Positions 21,189-30,605 of a DNA stretch of 64,000 nucleotides are shown one piece after another. A model generated the notes under the pieces. The model had not been told where the DNA came from, did not search any database, and saw nothing but the letters and a program-made list of their open reading frames with translations. The stretch's first letter is position 1. Each line of letters opens with the position of its first letter. A program made the position numbers and the translations under genes. The DNA is from Trifolium pratense (taxonomy: Eukaryota; Streptophyta; Magnoliopsida; Fabales; Fabaceae), in assembly GCF_020283565.1 (NCBI RefSeq), contig NC_060061.1:28743362-28807361 (forward strand), in the 5' to 3' direction.

Positions 21189-22419
21189 TTGTGAATCGCA
21201 AGAACCTTCGTCAATCGCAGCAAACGTTGTGGCCGTCGCGTTTCAAAACTTTAGGGTTTGAAGGGTTTGTTAGTCTTGAAGGCATTCTTGCGGTAGAGAA
21301 ATTTCGAAATAGGAAAGGAATAGAGAAGAACAGGTTCTTGGTTCGTGAGTATAGAAATTGATGGAGGAGCGTGAAATTGATTGAAGAAGGAATAACTGAA
21401 GGTACAATCGATAGGAGTATAGAAATTTTGGGAATTAGGGAATGAAAATTTGGGGTAGGTTTTTATTTCTTATTTTATTTTATAATAATATATTTGTTTA
21501 TTTTATCTATGTCTATATTTATCTTCTATATCTATATCTATATCTATCTATATAACAATAATAATGGGAAAACTTCAAATTTGGTGTAACCTATTTTTCT
21601 TCCAAAAATACTCTTCACAACAATTACATTTATGCCATGACAAAAATAATTATAACTTCCCTTCAATTCCTTTTTTTATCTTCCAACCGCCATTTAACAA
21701 TTTTTTGTAGTTTTCTTTATCTTTTCACAGTTTATGCAAGATGATTCAATGATCATCGATTCAAGTTTTTTCTTTCTTGATACCCATCTCTCACATAGGG
21801 CTGAGCATAATTAATTAAACCGCCCGAAACCAGATAAAACCGCTAAAGAAGTAACATTTTTTTCTTACTGTACCCTCACTTTTTTTATTTATTTCCGTAA
21901 TACCCCTATTTTCAAAAATAATTCCGTAATACCCCTATTTTGGGACAAAAACTGACGCATGCAGGTCCCCATCAATGGCGGAACCCATAACTGCGCCATC
22001 AAGGAGGCATGGCGGAACTATCACTTCCGCCATTGGGCCCACCTGCTTTTTCTTTTCTTTCTCGTTTGCTGTTAATTTTGGGGGAAGGAAACTTCACTTT
22101 CCCTTTTCTCTCTCTTCCATCAATCCACCATTTTTCTTTTACCACAAAACAACCACCCCCTATCACTACATAACCACCTCCACCTTCATCACCATCTACC
22201 ATCACAACCATCATCATCTCAAAAAACCAAAAAAAAAAAAAAGAAACATAACCAAATAAAAGATTTGAGAAGAAGAGAAAATTGTTTTTCAAAATTGATT
22301 TTTTTTAGATCTGAGATTGATGTTATTATTGAAAAGTGCTTAATTTGAAGTTTTGGGTTTGATTTTTTATTGAAAGTTGAGATTTTTTTTTATTGTGATT
22401 TCTGGATTTTTTTTTTAAG

Positions 22420-22530
22420 ATGAAGATTGAAGTGGGTTTAGGAGGAAGTGGGTTATGGAATGAAGATGAAAAAGCTATGGTGATTGAAGTTTTAGAGGAA
22501 ATTAGCGATGGGGAAGAAAGATGGTCTTAA
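22420..22530 (+). pseudogene. Captured bHLH (JAM/bHLH13-like) gene start, copy A
   Basis: A 36-codon frame beginning MKIEVGLGGSGLWNEDEKAM and continuing VIEVL. As I recall them, legume JAM-type bHLH transcription factors (bHLH3/13/17 group, jasmonate repressors) begin MKIEVG, then LWN.EDKAMV..VL. Similarity appears to stop after VL, and the frame ends 11 codons later. Upstream, 22080-22419 looks like a pyrimidine- and CAA-rich plant 5' leader. The bHLH and MYC-binding domains are absent, so no transcription factor can be made. The identity rests on memory of the family and needs a protein search. Confidence 0.55.
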
Positions 22531-22645
22531 ATCTATACTCAGTTCTGCAGGAACAACACAATTCATTGGATTGGATCTTGTTCTTTGTGGATCTGGATTG
22601 AAAACGAAGAAAGAAAAAAAAAGGTCAATGGCACAACAGCAGTAA
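22508..22645 (+). other. Short open frame of unknown origin next to the bHLH fragment
   Basis: A 45-codon frame starting MGKKDGLKSILSSAGTTQF and containing IGLDLVLCGSG. It overlaps the end of the bHLH-like frame in another register and is kept in the copies at 39.44 and 40.53 kb apart from A-run length changes. It may mark a second captured gene fragment. The product is not recognised. Confidence 0.25.
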
Positions 22646-23205
22646 GTTGCTGCATGTTGTTTTCTTTGTAGTAATATTTTAGAGATTTTAATTCAGACAC
22701 GCAAAACAATGCTGGTCAATGGCGGAAGTGGCAGTTCCGCCATGCCTTTTTGATGGCGCAGTTGTGGGTTCCGCCATTGATGGGGACCTGCATGCGTCAG
22801 TTTTTGTCCCAAAATAGGGGTATTACGGAATTATTTTTGAAAATAAGGGTATTACGGAAATAAAAAAAAAAGTGGAGGTACAGTAAGAAAAAAATCTAAG
22901 AATTACTGATTTATTTTATAAAATATATTTTAAAATACATAAAATAAAATTAATAAAATATAAATAATAAAATAATTAATTTTTAAATATATATGTGATT
23001 TTCTCACATGGGTAATTTTGTAATTTATACATTCTAAAAAATCAAAATTTTACTAAAATTACAATATTTTAAAAGTAAAATGATTATTAAAACATTGATA
23101 AATAGGGATATTAATTTAAATTTTATAAAAAATTAAATACAATATTTTCTTTCTCGTTTGCTGTTAATTTTGGGGGAAGGAAACTTCACATTCCCTTTTC
23201 TCTCT

Positions 23206-23229
23206 CTAGTGCCCGTGCTAACGCACGGG
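23206..23229 (-). repeat. Helitron-like terminal hairpin
   Basis: CTAG at 23206-23209, then TG, then arms CCCGTGC and GCACGGG (23212-23218 and 23223-23229) around a TAAC loop. Read on the minus strand this is hairpin, short spacer, CTAG, the layout of a Helitron 3' end. The base after CTAG is A rather than the expected T and no matching 5' end was found, so the assignment is tentative. Confidence 0.4.
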
Positions 23230-23329
23230 AAACACCGTCTTGTAGTAATTTTGTACAATAAATATCCGATAAATAGCATCCGTAAAATTTACCTTAATAT
23301 CACGAAATTCAAAATATATATATATATAT

Positions 23330-23757
23330 ATGGGGGCATATCATATGAGAATGGTATGTATGTATATATGAGAATGATGAGAAAATATTTATCAACCATT
23401 AGATTAAAATAGATGGTTCTGATTAAAACTAATTATCGGATATTGAGACCGATGAAGATTAATGGTTTATGTGTTTTTATTGAATATCGTCAATCTTGAC
23501 CTATCTCAAAAACATATCAAACGATTTTAGATTTTTATAAAACTTAACATAGATGATCTATACAATATAAACATTCAATCAAACGGTAAATTTTGTAAAA
23601 TTTGTATTCGTTAAAGCGTTATTGAGCGGTGTAACATTACTCAAATGTTACACCGGTGTAATTTGATCCCTCTATATATATATATAGCATGCTAATACGA
23701 TAAATAGTTGTGTGGATGAGAATGACAATTCTTAATCATATTAAATTAGCCGTATTT
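23330..23757. other. AT-rich repeat-like DNA, unclassified
   Basis: Between two AT dinucleotide runs (about 23317-23332 and 23672-23686). It holds ATGTTACACCGGTGTAAT, a near palindrome, close to the right side. It resembles a small mobile element but clear ends were not found. Confidence 0.35.
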
Positions 23758-23879
23758 TTTTTGTCTGGTGGTTAGAAATTCCACCTTAAAGGTGAATAAG
23801 TGAAGTGTCTCGGGTTCAAACTCGATCTCCTGCACAAATAGTGCGATGTCCCTACCAACCGATCTTAGCTCACGGGAAC
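23758..23879 (-). mobile_element. tRNA-derived SINE (minus strand)
   Basis: A 122-bp element flanked by the 14-bp TSD AATTAGCCGTATTT (23744-23757 and 23880-23893). On the minus strand it reads GTGAGCTAAGATCGGTTGG (A-box-like), GGTAGGGACATCGCAC, GAGTTTGAACCCGAG (B-box-like), CACTTATTCACCTTTAAGG and ends CCACCAGAC followed by a short A run. It would be transcribed by RNA polymerase III and mobilised by LINE proteins. Confidence 0.85.
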
Positions 23880-23893
23880 AATTAGCCGTATTT

Positions 23894-25784
23894 ATACACG
23901 TGCACCGCAAAGGGTGCCCAGATAACAATTCGTTTATATGATTCAATTATATATATATATAATGTACTTCAATAACAAATTTAGACATATGTTAATTCAC
24001 ATAATACAACTACATAAAATAATCCTTATGGGACGCTCCCCCTGTTTTTTCTAAATATAACAATTGGAACTTAATTATAATAAAGATACATAACACAATC
24101 GTTCTATAATATTTACAAAGTTGATATACGCATAGACATAACCCTTTCGGTGCACCCCGTGTTTTTTGAATTTACATAGCTATTAACAATTTTAGTTATG
24201 CTACAAATCATATATAAAACGATCAAAAGTATATATTCCGGTATCCCTTGTCCTGCCAATGGTAAGTGCATGACTCTATTTTTGGTATAAAAGTATAACA
24301 ATGCTTCTAAATTGAGATACCATCAAAGTACTTAGGATTTTCTGGGTAACATTACACCCAATTATTCAATGAAAACATGAATGAAAAAAAAAACTCAATA
24401 TATAGCAGAAAAGTTTAAAATCCGATAGAACACAAACAAATTAAGAATCTTACTCAAACTAATAAACGGTTTCAAAAATAAGAACAGTAAAACTTTGGCC
24501 AAGACTATTCCAATGAAACACTACAAATCCAGTGAATGAAAAGGAATCCATGAGCCACTATTTGTAGCTTGTAATTAAAGCAGACCTGCAAAGAGTCACA
24601 CATCACCGATTAATAAAAGAGTCACACAAAAAATATTCAAGTAAGACATGAAAATGACTTAAAATTGAATTATGACGCATGATATAATATATCTAATAGG
24701 ACCATCGTGATATTAGTGTTTCTCTTTACATTATGGTGAAATTATAAAAACCACTGCATCTCTCAAAACTTGTGGTGCTCCTCTGATTAAAGGGCAAACA
24801 AAACTCAAAAATAAATAAAAAAATATAAAAATGAACCTGTAACTCTAACAATCATAAGTAAAGGATTAATTAGTTTGTTCTGCAGTGAACACTCATTTGA
24901 GAGAGAGGTTTTAATATGCATTCTACGGTGAACACTTATTAGTTTCTTGGAAATAAATAGATAATTTTCTACATGCATATTATTGTGCTATCTCGAATAA
25001 TTGGAAGTTCTATAATCAAAATGGAGCTTTGAAATTGTATGAATAGATACATATTTAGTTCCTTTTTAATAAAGTGAGCATATTACTTAAGAGCCTTTAG
25101 AACAACCATTGTCTTGTTCATGTGGGATTCTTTCATAAACCTTCAATCAAGCAACATATATCCAAATATGAAAGTTTCTTGAGCTTATAAACAGAACAAT
25201 GAAACTAAAAACAACTAAAACATTCAAAAAACCTTCCATCAAACCAAACTTTATAAAAAGTTTTTACAGTTTCAACTAAAACATTCTTATGCCAATGTGA
25301 GAATTAAATATAGTTTTAACTAAAAATGTAAACTATATTAAAGGTAGTCTCCAAACAGTGTTACCATACAAAACCAGTTTGAAGCCATGATTATACCTTC
25401 AATTTGATCGACTCTCCAACATCATTAATTTGAACTCTTTCATACTTGATGCTTAAAACTTGTTACCATACAAAACCAGATATTAACATATTGATAAAAT
25501 AAGCTATGTACAAAACAACATTTGAGGTGCATCATCAATTAGAGAACAAACAAAACCGAAGAAGAAAAAGGGTGTGTCTGTTTCATCTTTCTTTGTTCTT
25601 ATTTTTAAAAATTATTAATCTCTTACCTCTGTTTGTCTGCTTTTCTCCAGCAATAAAGGATCCAACTTTGAATTCAACAAAATCTCTGCGTTTTAAAAAA
25701 AAACAACAAAACATCAAAAAAGAAATCAAAATCAAAACTGAAAACATAGACAGATGAAACAAATGAAACCCAAAGCATCACTTA
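23894..25784. other. AT-rich DNA with possible minus-strand exons
   Basis: No protein is recognised. On the minus strand an exon-like block at about 25630-25687 has a T-rich acceptor (TTTTAAAACGCAG) and a donor GTAAGA. A second at about 25392-25440 has donor GTATAA. A third begins near 24586 after TGTGACTCTTTGCAG. These may belong to one transcription unit whose 5' exon lies beyond the 12-kb insertion at 37.85-38.0 kb. Weak evidence. Confidence 0.25.
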
Positions 25785-25789
25785 TATAC

Positions 25790-25840
25790 TGTCATACCCT
25801 AATTTTTTTTTTTTTTGGGATTATGTCATACCCTAATTTT
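25790..25840 (-). mobile_element. Micro-retroposon 2, inside the 5' LTR
   Basis: TGTCATACCCTAATTTT occurs at 25790-25806 and again at 25824-25840, flanking ten T plus GGGATTA (minus strand TAATCCC then ten A). The 3' LTR has the uninterrupted sequence, which shows directly that this is an insertion made after the retrotransposon integrated. Confidence 0.88.
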
Positions 25841-25898
25841 GTCCTACCTTCTTTTTACAATTATTTTTTTATTTTTCACTTATTTTCTATTTTTTCAC

Positions 25899-25943
<45 letters not shown>

Positions 25944-26204
25944 ATAAAAAATTAAAAAAAAAGAGAAAAAAACAACAACAACACTGTTGTTGCTGCTATG
26001 CGCCTCCTTCATCCCTTATTTTCAGCTTCTTCTTTTCATGATCTTTTCCCAAAATAAGTTCAGTCTTCCCCATGAATACACTCAAAGCAAAAGTGCAGCC
26101 ACTCCATTCCCTTTTTGATCCCTGCCAAAACCATATTTTGTGCCAAAACAATAGAAAATCCAAACTCCATTTTATCCACTGGACATGAGAACTCAGACAC
26201 TCTC

Positions 26205-26210
26205 TATAAA
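26205..26210 (+). promoter_or_regulatory. Probable TATA box in the 5' LTR
   Basis: TATAAA within CACTCTCTATAAATTGAGAG, in a CT/GA context. The same sequence lies in the 3' LTR at 35749-35754. Probable start of the element transcript shortly downstream. Confidence 0.5.
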
Positions 26211-27234
26211 TTGAGAGCAGAAATCACAAAGTAAGGAGAACGATTTTTGAGAGAGGACGGAGAAGAAAAAAAAACCAAAAAAAACTCCTCTTTTCATCAC
26301 TTTTTCCAAAATCCGAAATTGACTAAAACACCTTCCAAACTTCAATCTTCTTCACCCAAAAGCCTCTAAACACTTCCAGTAGCTTGAAACAACAATAAAA
26401 ACGAAGGAAAACCGTCAAGAGGAGCATACACAAGATTCAAAATAGCCAAGAAAGGAGTAGGTGTTAACCCACCTAAGCAAGCCTCAAAACAAGTAGGTTT
26501 CTAAACGTTTTTTACTCATGAACACCTACTGAAGCTTTTACAACCCTTAATTTTGTTTAATTCGATCAAATGTGAATTTTAAAGTTTTTTTGGGTTTTAA
26601 AGTTTCGAACTTTTTTTGAGATAAAAACACCTTTTAAAAAATCTAAGTTTATATTCATGATCTACGCATGATTTCGAGCGAAATGGTATATAAACTTTTG
26701 ATTTTTGGTCAAGAATTGATGATGTTGTGTTTGGCCGTGAGCTTCACTTGAAGCTTTCATGGCTTCTTGTTGTTGATTCTTCAACGTGAAGAAGGTGAAG
26801 GAGGTTGAAGACGATGACGTGTCCGCGCGTCATTGGCTCCCTCCCAAGTTTAAAACATGTCTGTTGGATCTGGTGAAAGGCTGAGATCTGTTTGATTATT
26901 GTAAAATCTAAGCCATCTGATGAATCAGAAAGCCCAGATCTGTGAAGCCTATCCCGCACCCTGATCCTGATGACACGCTGAATCATTTTTGTTCTGCTTG
27001 TTTTTTTGGACGAACTGGGCTGGGCTTGGTGTTGCAGCTTTGCTATTGCCTCACCCTCAGACCTCAGTTTACACCCCCAGCGGCGGTTTATTTATTTTTT
27101 AGTGCTTATTCATATAAGTGCTTATTCAAATAAGAGCTTGTTGTCTATACTTTGTTAGCTTGATTTGTTTCTTCTTCGTCTTGCTTAAATTTATTCAATA
27201 CTTAATCACTAAATAGAATGAAAAAGGAATGGAC

Positions 27235-28575
27235 TGACGTATGACTTTCTCTACCCGAATGGTTTCGAGGCCCTGACGTATGACTCGTGTCTCGGACCAT
27301 TCTCATTCTCAAACCTTAAAACACGTAAAAAACATCTCTTAATCTTTTCTTTTGATTTCTTTAAATCAAACTAAAATGACTTAAGATTAAAAGGATAAAA
27401 AAGGAAGGGACTGACGTATGACTTTCTCTACCCGGATGGCTTCGAGGCCCTGACGTATGACTCGTGTCTCGGACCATCCTCATTCTCAAACATTTTCACA
27501 AAAACTCATAAAATCAACTCAACACACTCAAACCTTTTCCACTGCCCTCGCGCACGGTAAAAGTAAAACTCTTTTCACAAAACGGGTGACGTTTTTGTCC
27601 TTTCTCCGTAACACAAACAACGCTTAAGCCTCCACCGTGCGAGCATACAAGCAACGTTTAAATACAAGAATGCGACATTCTTCGTAATACAAACCACGCT
27701 TAAGCCTCCGAAGTGCGAGCATACAAGCAGCGTTTAAATACGAGGATGCGACTTAGACGTCATGCGTCTAAAAGCAACCAACCCATAAACATTTTTTACC
27801 CTGAACTACGAAACCCTGATTTTTCCATTGCACCTGGGAATACGTAGGAGCAGGATTCAACATCTTGTCGGGCACAATAATAAAAAACAAAAACATTTTT
27901 CCCCATATCCGTAATAATAATAATAAATAAAAAAAACTTTTTCCATCGATGAAGCAAGAAACGAGTAATCAAGCAAACATTAAAAAACACATTAAAGCAA
28001 ACAAACATTTCCCTATAAAAGGTTCCCGTTGAGTACAACGGATGTGAGGGGTGCTAATACCTTCCCCTCGCATAACCAACTCCCGAACCCATTTCTCACT
28101 CCTCAAGGTTTTCTCGATATTTTCCTTTCCCTTCTTTGGGATAAATAAAATTCGGTGGTGACTCTGTTTCTTTTCGAGTGTTCATGCTCGAGGATTTTTT
28201 TCACGCCGCGACAGCTGGCGACTCTGCTTGGGAGAACAAACCTTTTGAGAGTTAAGCCTAATTTAGGGGGTTTTCGCTTGTTTGCTTTAACATGCCTTAT
28301 TTATGCTTTAGCTTTATTGCTTTTGATATTATATTGCATATTTGTTTGAATATTATCTGTCTCTTCTGCTTCATCTCCTTTCTTTTTCCTTTTTACCACT
28401 TGGGCCGGTTACTTGGTTACTGAGTGAAAAGTCTTATACCCGGACTTGAGGAAAACTTAAGACACATCGGGGGTTGATTGCTAGCTCGCCTGACGTATGA
28501 CTCGAGGGTTGGCATGATACTCCCACTTGGGGTAGATTCGTCTTAGGGATATCGGTTCGCCTGACGTATGACTCG
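27235..28575 (+). promoter_or_regulatory. Repeated TGACGTATGACT motif in LTR and leader
   Basis: TGACGTATGACT starts at 27235, 27274, 27412, 27451, 28491 and 28562: four copies in the LTR (within two CTACCCG-ATGG-TTCGAGGCC blocks) and two in the leader. TGACGT is the core of bZIP/TGA-factor sites. A regulatory role is inference only. Confidence 0.4.
28214..28234 (+). promoter_or_regulatory. Primer-binding site region of the Tat/Ogre-like element
   Basis: GCTGGCGACTCTGCTTGGGAG follows the LTR end. TGGCGACTCTGCTGGGGA-type sites are usual in plant Tat/Ogre elements (tRNA-Arg is my recollection of the primer). The exact tRNA was not checked. Confidence 0.6.
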
Positions 28576-29207
28576 AGGACCGAAACGTTCCCTGGATGGA
28601 TCCGTGACCTTGGGGACCTTTTTTTAAAATGAAACCTATGACCTTGAACCTCTGTTTAGGAACCGAGTCGATGGTTGCGTTATGTTGACCCTCCCGGTTG
28701 ATGTACCAACCTCACCTAGAGGAGGTTTATCTTTAGTAGATGTTTGTTATGAGCTGCTGCAACACGAACATCGTCTCCTAAAGATTTACCTATGAATTTA
28801 GGAACCGTGTCAAACCTAGAATAAACATGTGAGATCGGGATGGGTTGCAGGTAACTCTGAGCCGTTGGCCTTCAAAATTTACACCTAATCTGTTACGGTT
28901 CGCTTGATCTGCTGCATGGAATACTACTTGCATTCATGCATTCGTAACAATAATCATGCATGTGCATTTTTGTTTTCAAGGAACTAAACAAACACTAGTT
29001 ACATAAGCATAAAGTTTTTTCAATCATGGGAAGTAAAAGTTTGAATTTTTCTTATATCCCGGAACGCTTATGATAACAATGTGTCTACGATTCACTTAAA
29101 CCAAAATGACTAAAAAAAGGAATTAAAAATTTCGCATGCATTTTCATTCATAAATTACATCTCATTCCATTCGTTCATATAACCAGTCATATTCCCGACG
29201 CCGGTAT
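28235..29207 (+). other. Untranslated leader of the Tat/Ogre-like element
   Basis: About 1 kb between the primer-binding site and gag. It holds no long frame, so the extra ORF found upstream of gag in some Ogre elements is missing here. Confidence 0.6.
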
Positions 29208-30605
29208 TTGACAAGAAACATCTCAAGACTAGTCATGGAGAATTGGCAAGACCAGCACGATGCTTTGAAGGGCGAGGTAGCACAATTGACTGAAAAATTG
29301 GACAAGGCTCTTGAGTTGTTGATTAATCTGAACAAACCAGCGCAGCCAGTTGTGGTTGAAACCGCGGTTCCCGCACCCCAAGGAGGAACTTCAGCAGTAA
29401 ACACAGTTTGGCCAACTTTTGGTTTGCCCGTTGGGTATACTCCACAGAATCGGGTTGAAGTTCAACAGTCTCCTCAGAATACCCAGACTAGAGTCCCTCT
29501 GGTCCAACAAGGTTTTGTTTCACAACAAGAGAATCTGGATGATCCCAGAAATGCTTATCAGAGTCTAGGGTTATTAGATGATGTGCCAAAGGTTAATTCT
29601 AATGTTCCTCAGCTGGAGGAAGCTCGACAGAAATTCAAGGCTATTGAAGACCGTCTAAGCATGATGGAAGGTGGAGGTGACCCCATAGACCTTGCAAATA
29701 TGTGTTTAGTGCCAGACTTGGTGCTTCCGCCAAAGTTTAAGGTCCCTGATTTTGAGAAGTATAAAGGTCTTAGCTGTCCAAAGAATCATCTGATTATGTA
29801 TAGTCGGAAGATGGCCTCATTTGCTAAAGATGACAAACTCATGATGCATTGCTTCCAAGATAGCCTCACTGGGGCATCACTCAACTGGTACATGCAGTTG
29901 GAAGGGAACCGTATCCTTTCATGGAGAGATTTGGCAAATGCTTTCATTAAACAGTACCAATACAACATTGATATGGCTCCGGATCGTACTCAGTTACAAA
30001 ACATGTCTCAAAAGAAGAGCGAGTCATTCAAGGTTTATGCTCAACGTTGGAGAGAGTTAGCTGCACAAGTTCGTCCTCCACTCTTAGAAGCCGAACTAGT
30101 GGACATATTCACTATCACTCTGCAAGGGGCATATTTTGAAAGAATGGTCGGCAGTGTTTCAACTGGTTTTTCTGATATGGTGAAGATAAGTGAGAGGATT
30201 GAAATGGGGATCAAGAGTGGTAAGATTCAAGCTACTATGGGCAATCAATGTACCTCAAAAGAGCCTGCAAACAGTTTCACCAAAATGAAGGAGGAGGAAA
30301 CTAATGCTGCCACTCCCAAAAGAAAGGTCTTTGATCTGATTCCTATGTCATATGGTCAACTTCTTCCATATCTAGTGCATAATGGAATGGTAATTCCCAG
30401 GGCTCTAAAACCCATGACACCACCGTTTCCGGCTTGGTATGATGATAAAGCTAGTTGTGAGTTTCATATGGGTGTTGAAGGTCATTCCATTGATAACTGC
30501 ATAGCATTCAAACATCTAGTACAAGAGCTCATCGATGGGAAGGTCTTGACTTTCAAGGATGGCAAGCCAAATGTGAAAGATAGTCCGCTGCTAGAGGCCG
30601 TCTAA
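29208..30605 (+). CDS. Tat/Ogre-type Gag polyprotein, intact
   Basis: 465 codons without interruption. The N-terminal 10-45 residues (DALKGEVAQLTEKLDKALEL) should form a coiled coil. A Pro/Gln-rich linker follows to about 125. The capsid-like core lies at about 155-335 with PPKFKVPDFEKYKG, DSLTGASLNWYMQLE, ANAFIKQYQYNIDMAPD and SFKVYAQRWRELAAQVRPPL. Near 415-432 a CxxHx4GHx4C knuckle-like motif (CEFHMGVEGHSIDNC) precedes FKHLVQELID. It would build the particle that packages element RNA. The start may be this ATG or the second at 29235 (MENWQDQ), which fits the family better. It ends in TAA with no pol frame after it, so protease, RT and integrase must come from another element. Confidence 0.93.
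   Translation: MTRNISRLVMENWQDQHDALKGEVAQLTEKLDKALELLINLNKPAQPVVVETAVPAPQGGTSAVNTVWPTFGLPVGYTPQNRVEVQQSPQNTQTRVPLVQQGFVSQQENLDDPRNAYQSLGLLDDVPKVNSNVPQLEEARQKFKAIEDRLSMMEGGGDPIDLANMCLVPDLVLPPKFKVPDFEKYKGLSCPKNHLIMYSRKMASFAKDDKLMMHCFQDSLTGASLNWYMQLEGNRILSWRDLANAFIKQYQYNIDMAPDRTQLQNMSQKKSESFKVYAQRWRELAAQVRPPLLEAELVDIFTITLQGAYFERMVGSVSTGFSDMVKISERIEMGIKSGKIQATMGNQCTSKEPANSFTKMKEEETNAATPKRKVFDLIPMSYGQLLPYLVHNGMVIPRALKPMTPPFPAWYDDKASCEFHMGVEGHSIDNCIAFKHLVQELIDGKVLTFKDGKPNVKDSPLLEAV

Larger units (their letters stand above)
21856..22895. mobile_element. Pack-MULE-like element, copy A
   Basis: Very long terminal inverted repeats (about 170 bp). Both arms run from TTTTTTCTTACTGTACC through TTTCCGTAATACCC, GGGACAAAAACTGACGCATG and GCAGGTCCCCATCAATGGCG to the GGCGGAACT...CTTCCGCCATTG region. 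Long TIRs without a transposase and an interior that looks like a gene 5' region fit a Mutator-like element with captured host DNA. A clean 9-bp TSD is not visible (CTAAAGAAGTAAC against CTAAGAATTAC at the flanks). Confidence 0.72.
21525..23209 (+). mobile_element. Helitron-like composite repeat, copy A (truncated)
   Basis: Begins TCTATATCTATATC and continues through AATTTGGTGTAACC, resembling the 5' end of the Helitron at 50.75 kb. From about 21563 it is nearly identical to the block starting at 38.49 kb, including the left end of a hAT-like element (TAGGGCTGAGCA from 21796, preceded by CTCTCACA) and a Pack-MULE-like insert (21856-22895). Similarity stops abruptly at about 23205, 60 bases into a repeated internal segment. 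There the sequence changes to CTAG followed by a CCCGTGC-TAAC-GCACGGG hairpin. The hAT-like right end is missing. Confidence 0.65.
25790..28213 (+). repeat. 5' LTR of the Tat/Ogre-like element
   Basis: 2424 bp. It differs from the 3' LTR by a micro-insertion near its start (25790-25840), by TTA-run length, and by substitutions noted near 26568 (A/T), 26845 (C/G), 27836 (G/A) and 28155 (T/C). It contains a TTA microsatellite (about 25905-25941) and a pair of ~75-bp direct repeats at about 27608-27752 (ACGCTTAAGCCTCC ... GTGCGAGCATACAAGCA). Confidence 0.93.

Noticed and set aside
21975..22292. Frames on both strands in the Pack-MULE-like interior (also at 38.9-39.2 kb)
   Set aside because: Low-complexity His/Thr/Pro or Gly/Val peptides from a CAA/CCA-rich leader; the two strands are shadows of each other.
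23758..23879. A tRNA gene
   Set aside because: A- and B-box-like words are present, but there is no full cloverleaf, and the TSD and A tail identify a SINE.
26570..26600. TTTTAAAGTTT duplicated around TTTTGGG in both LTRs
   Set aside because: Could be an old micro-insertion, but the words are low-complexity and both LTRs carry it, so there is no before/after evidence.
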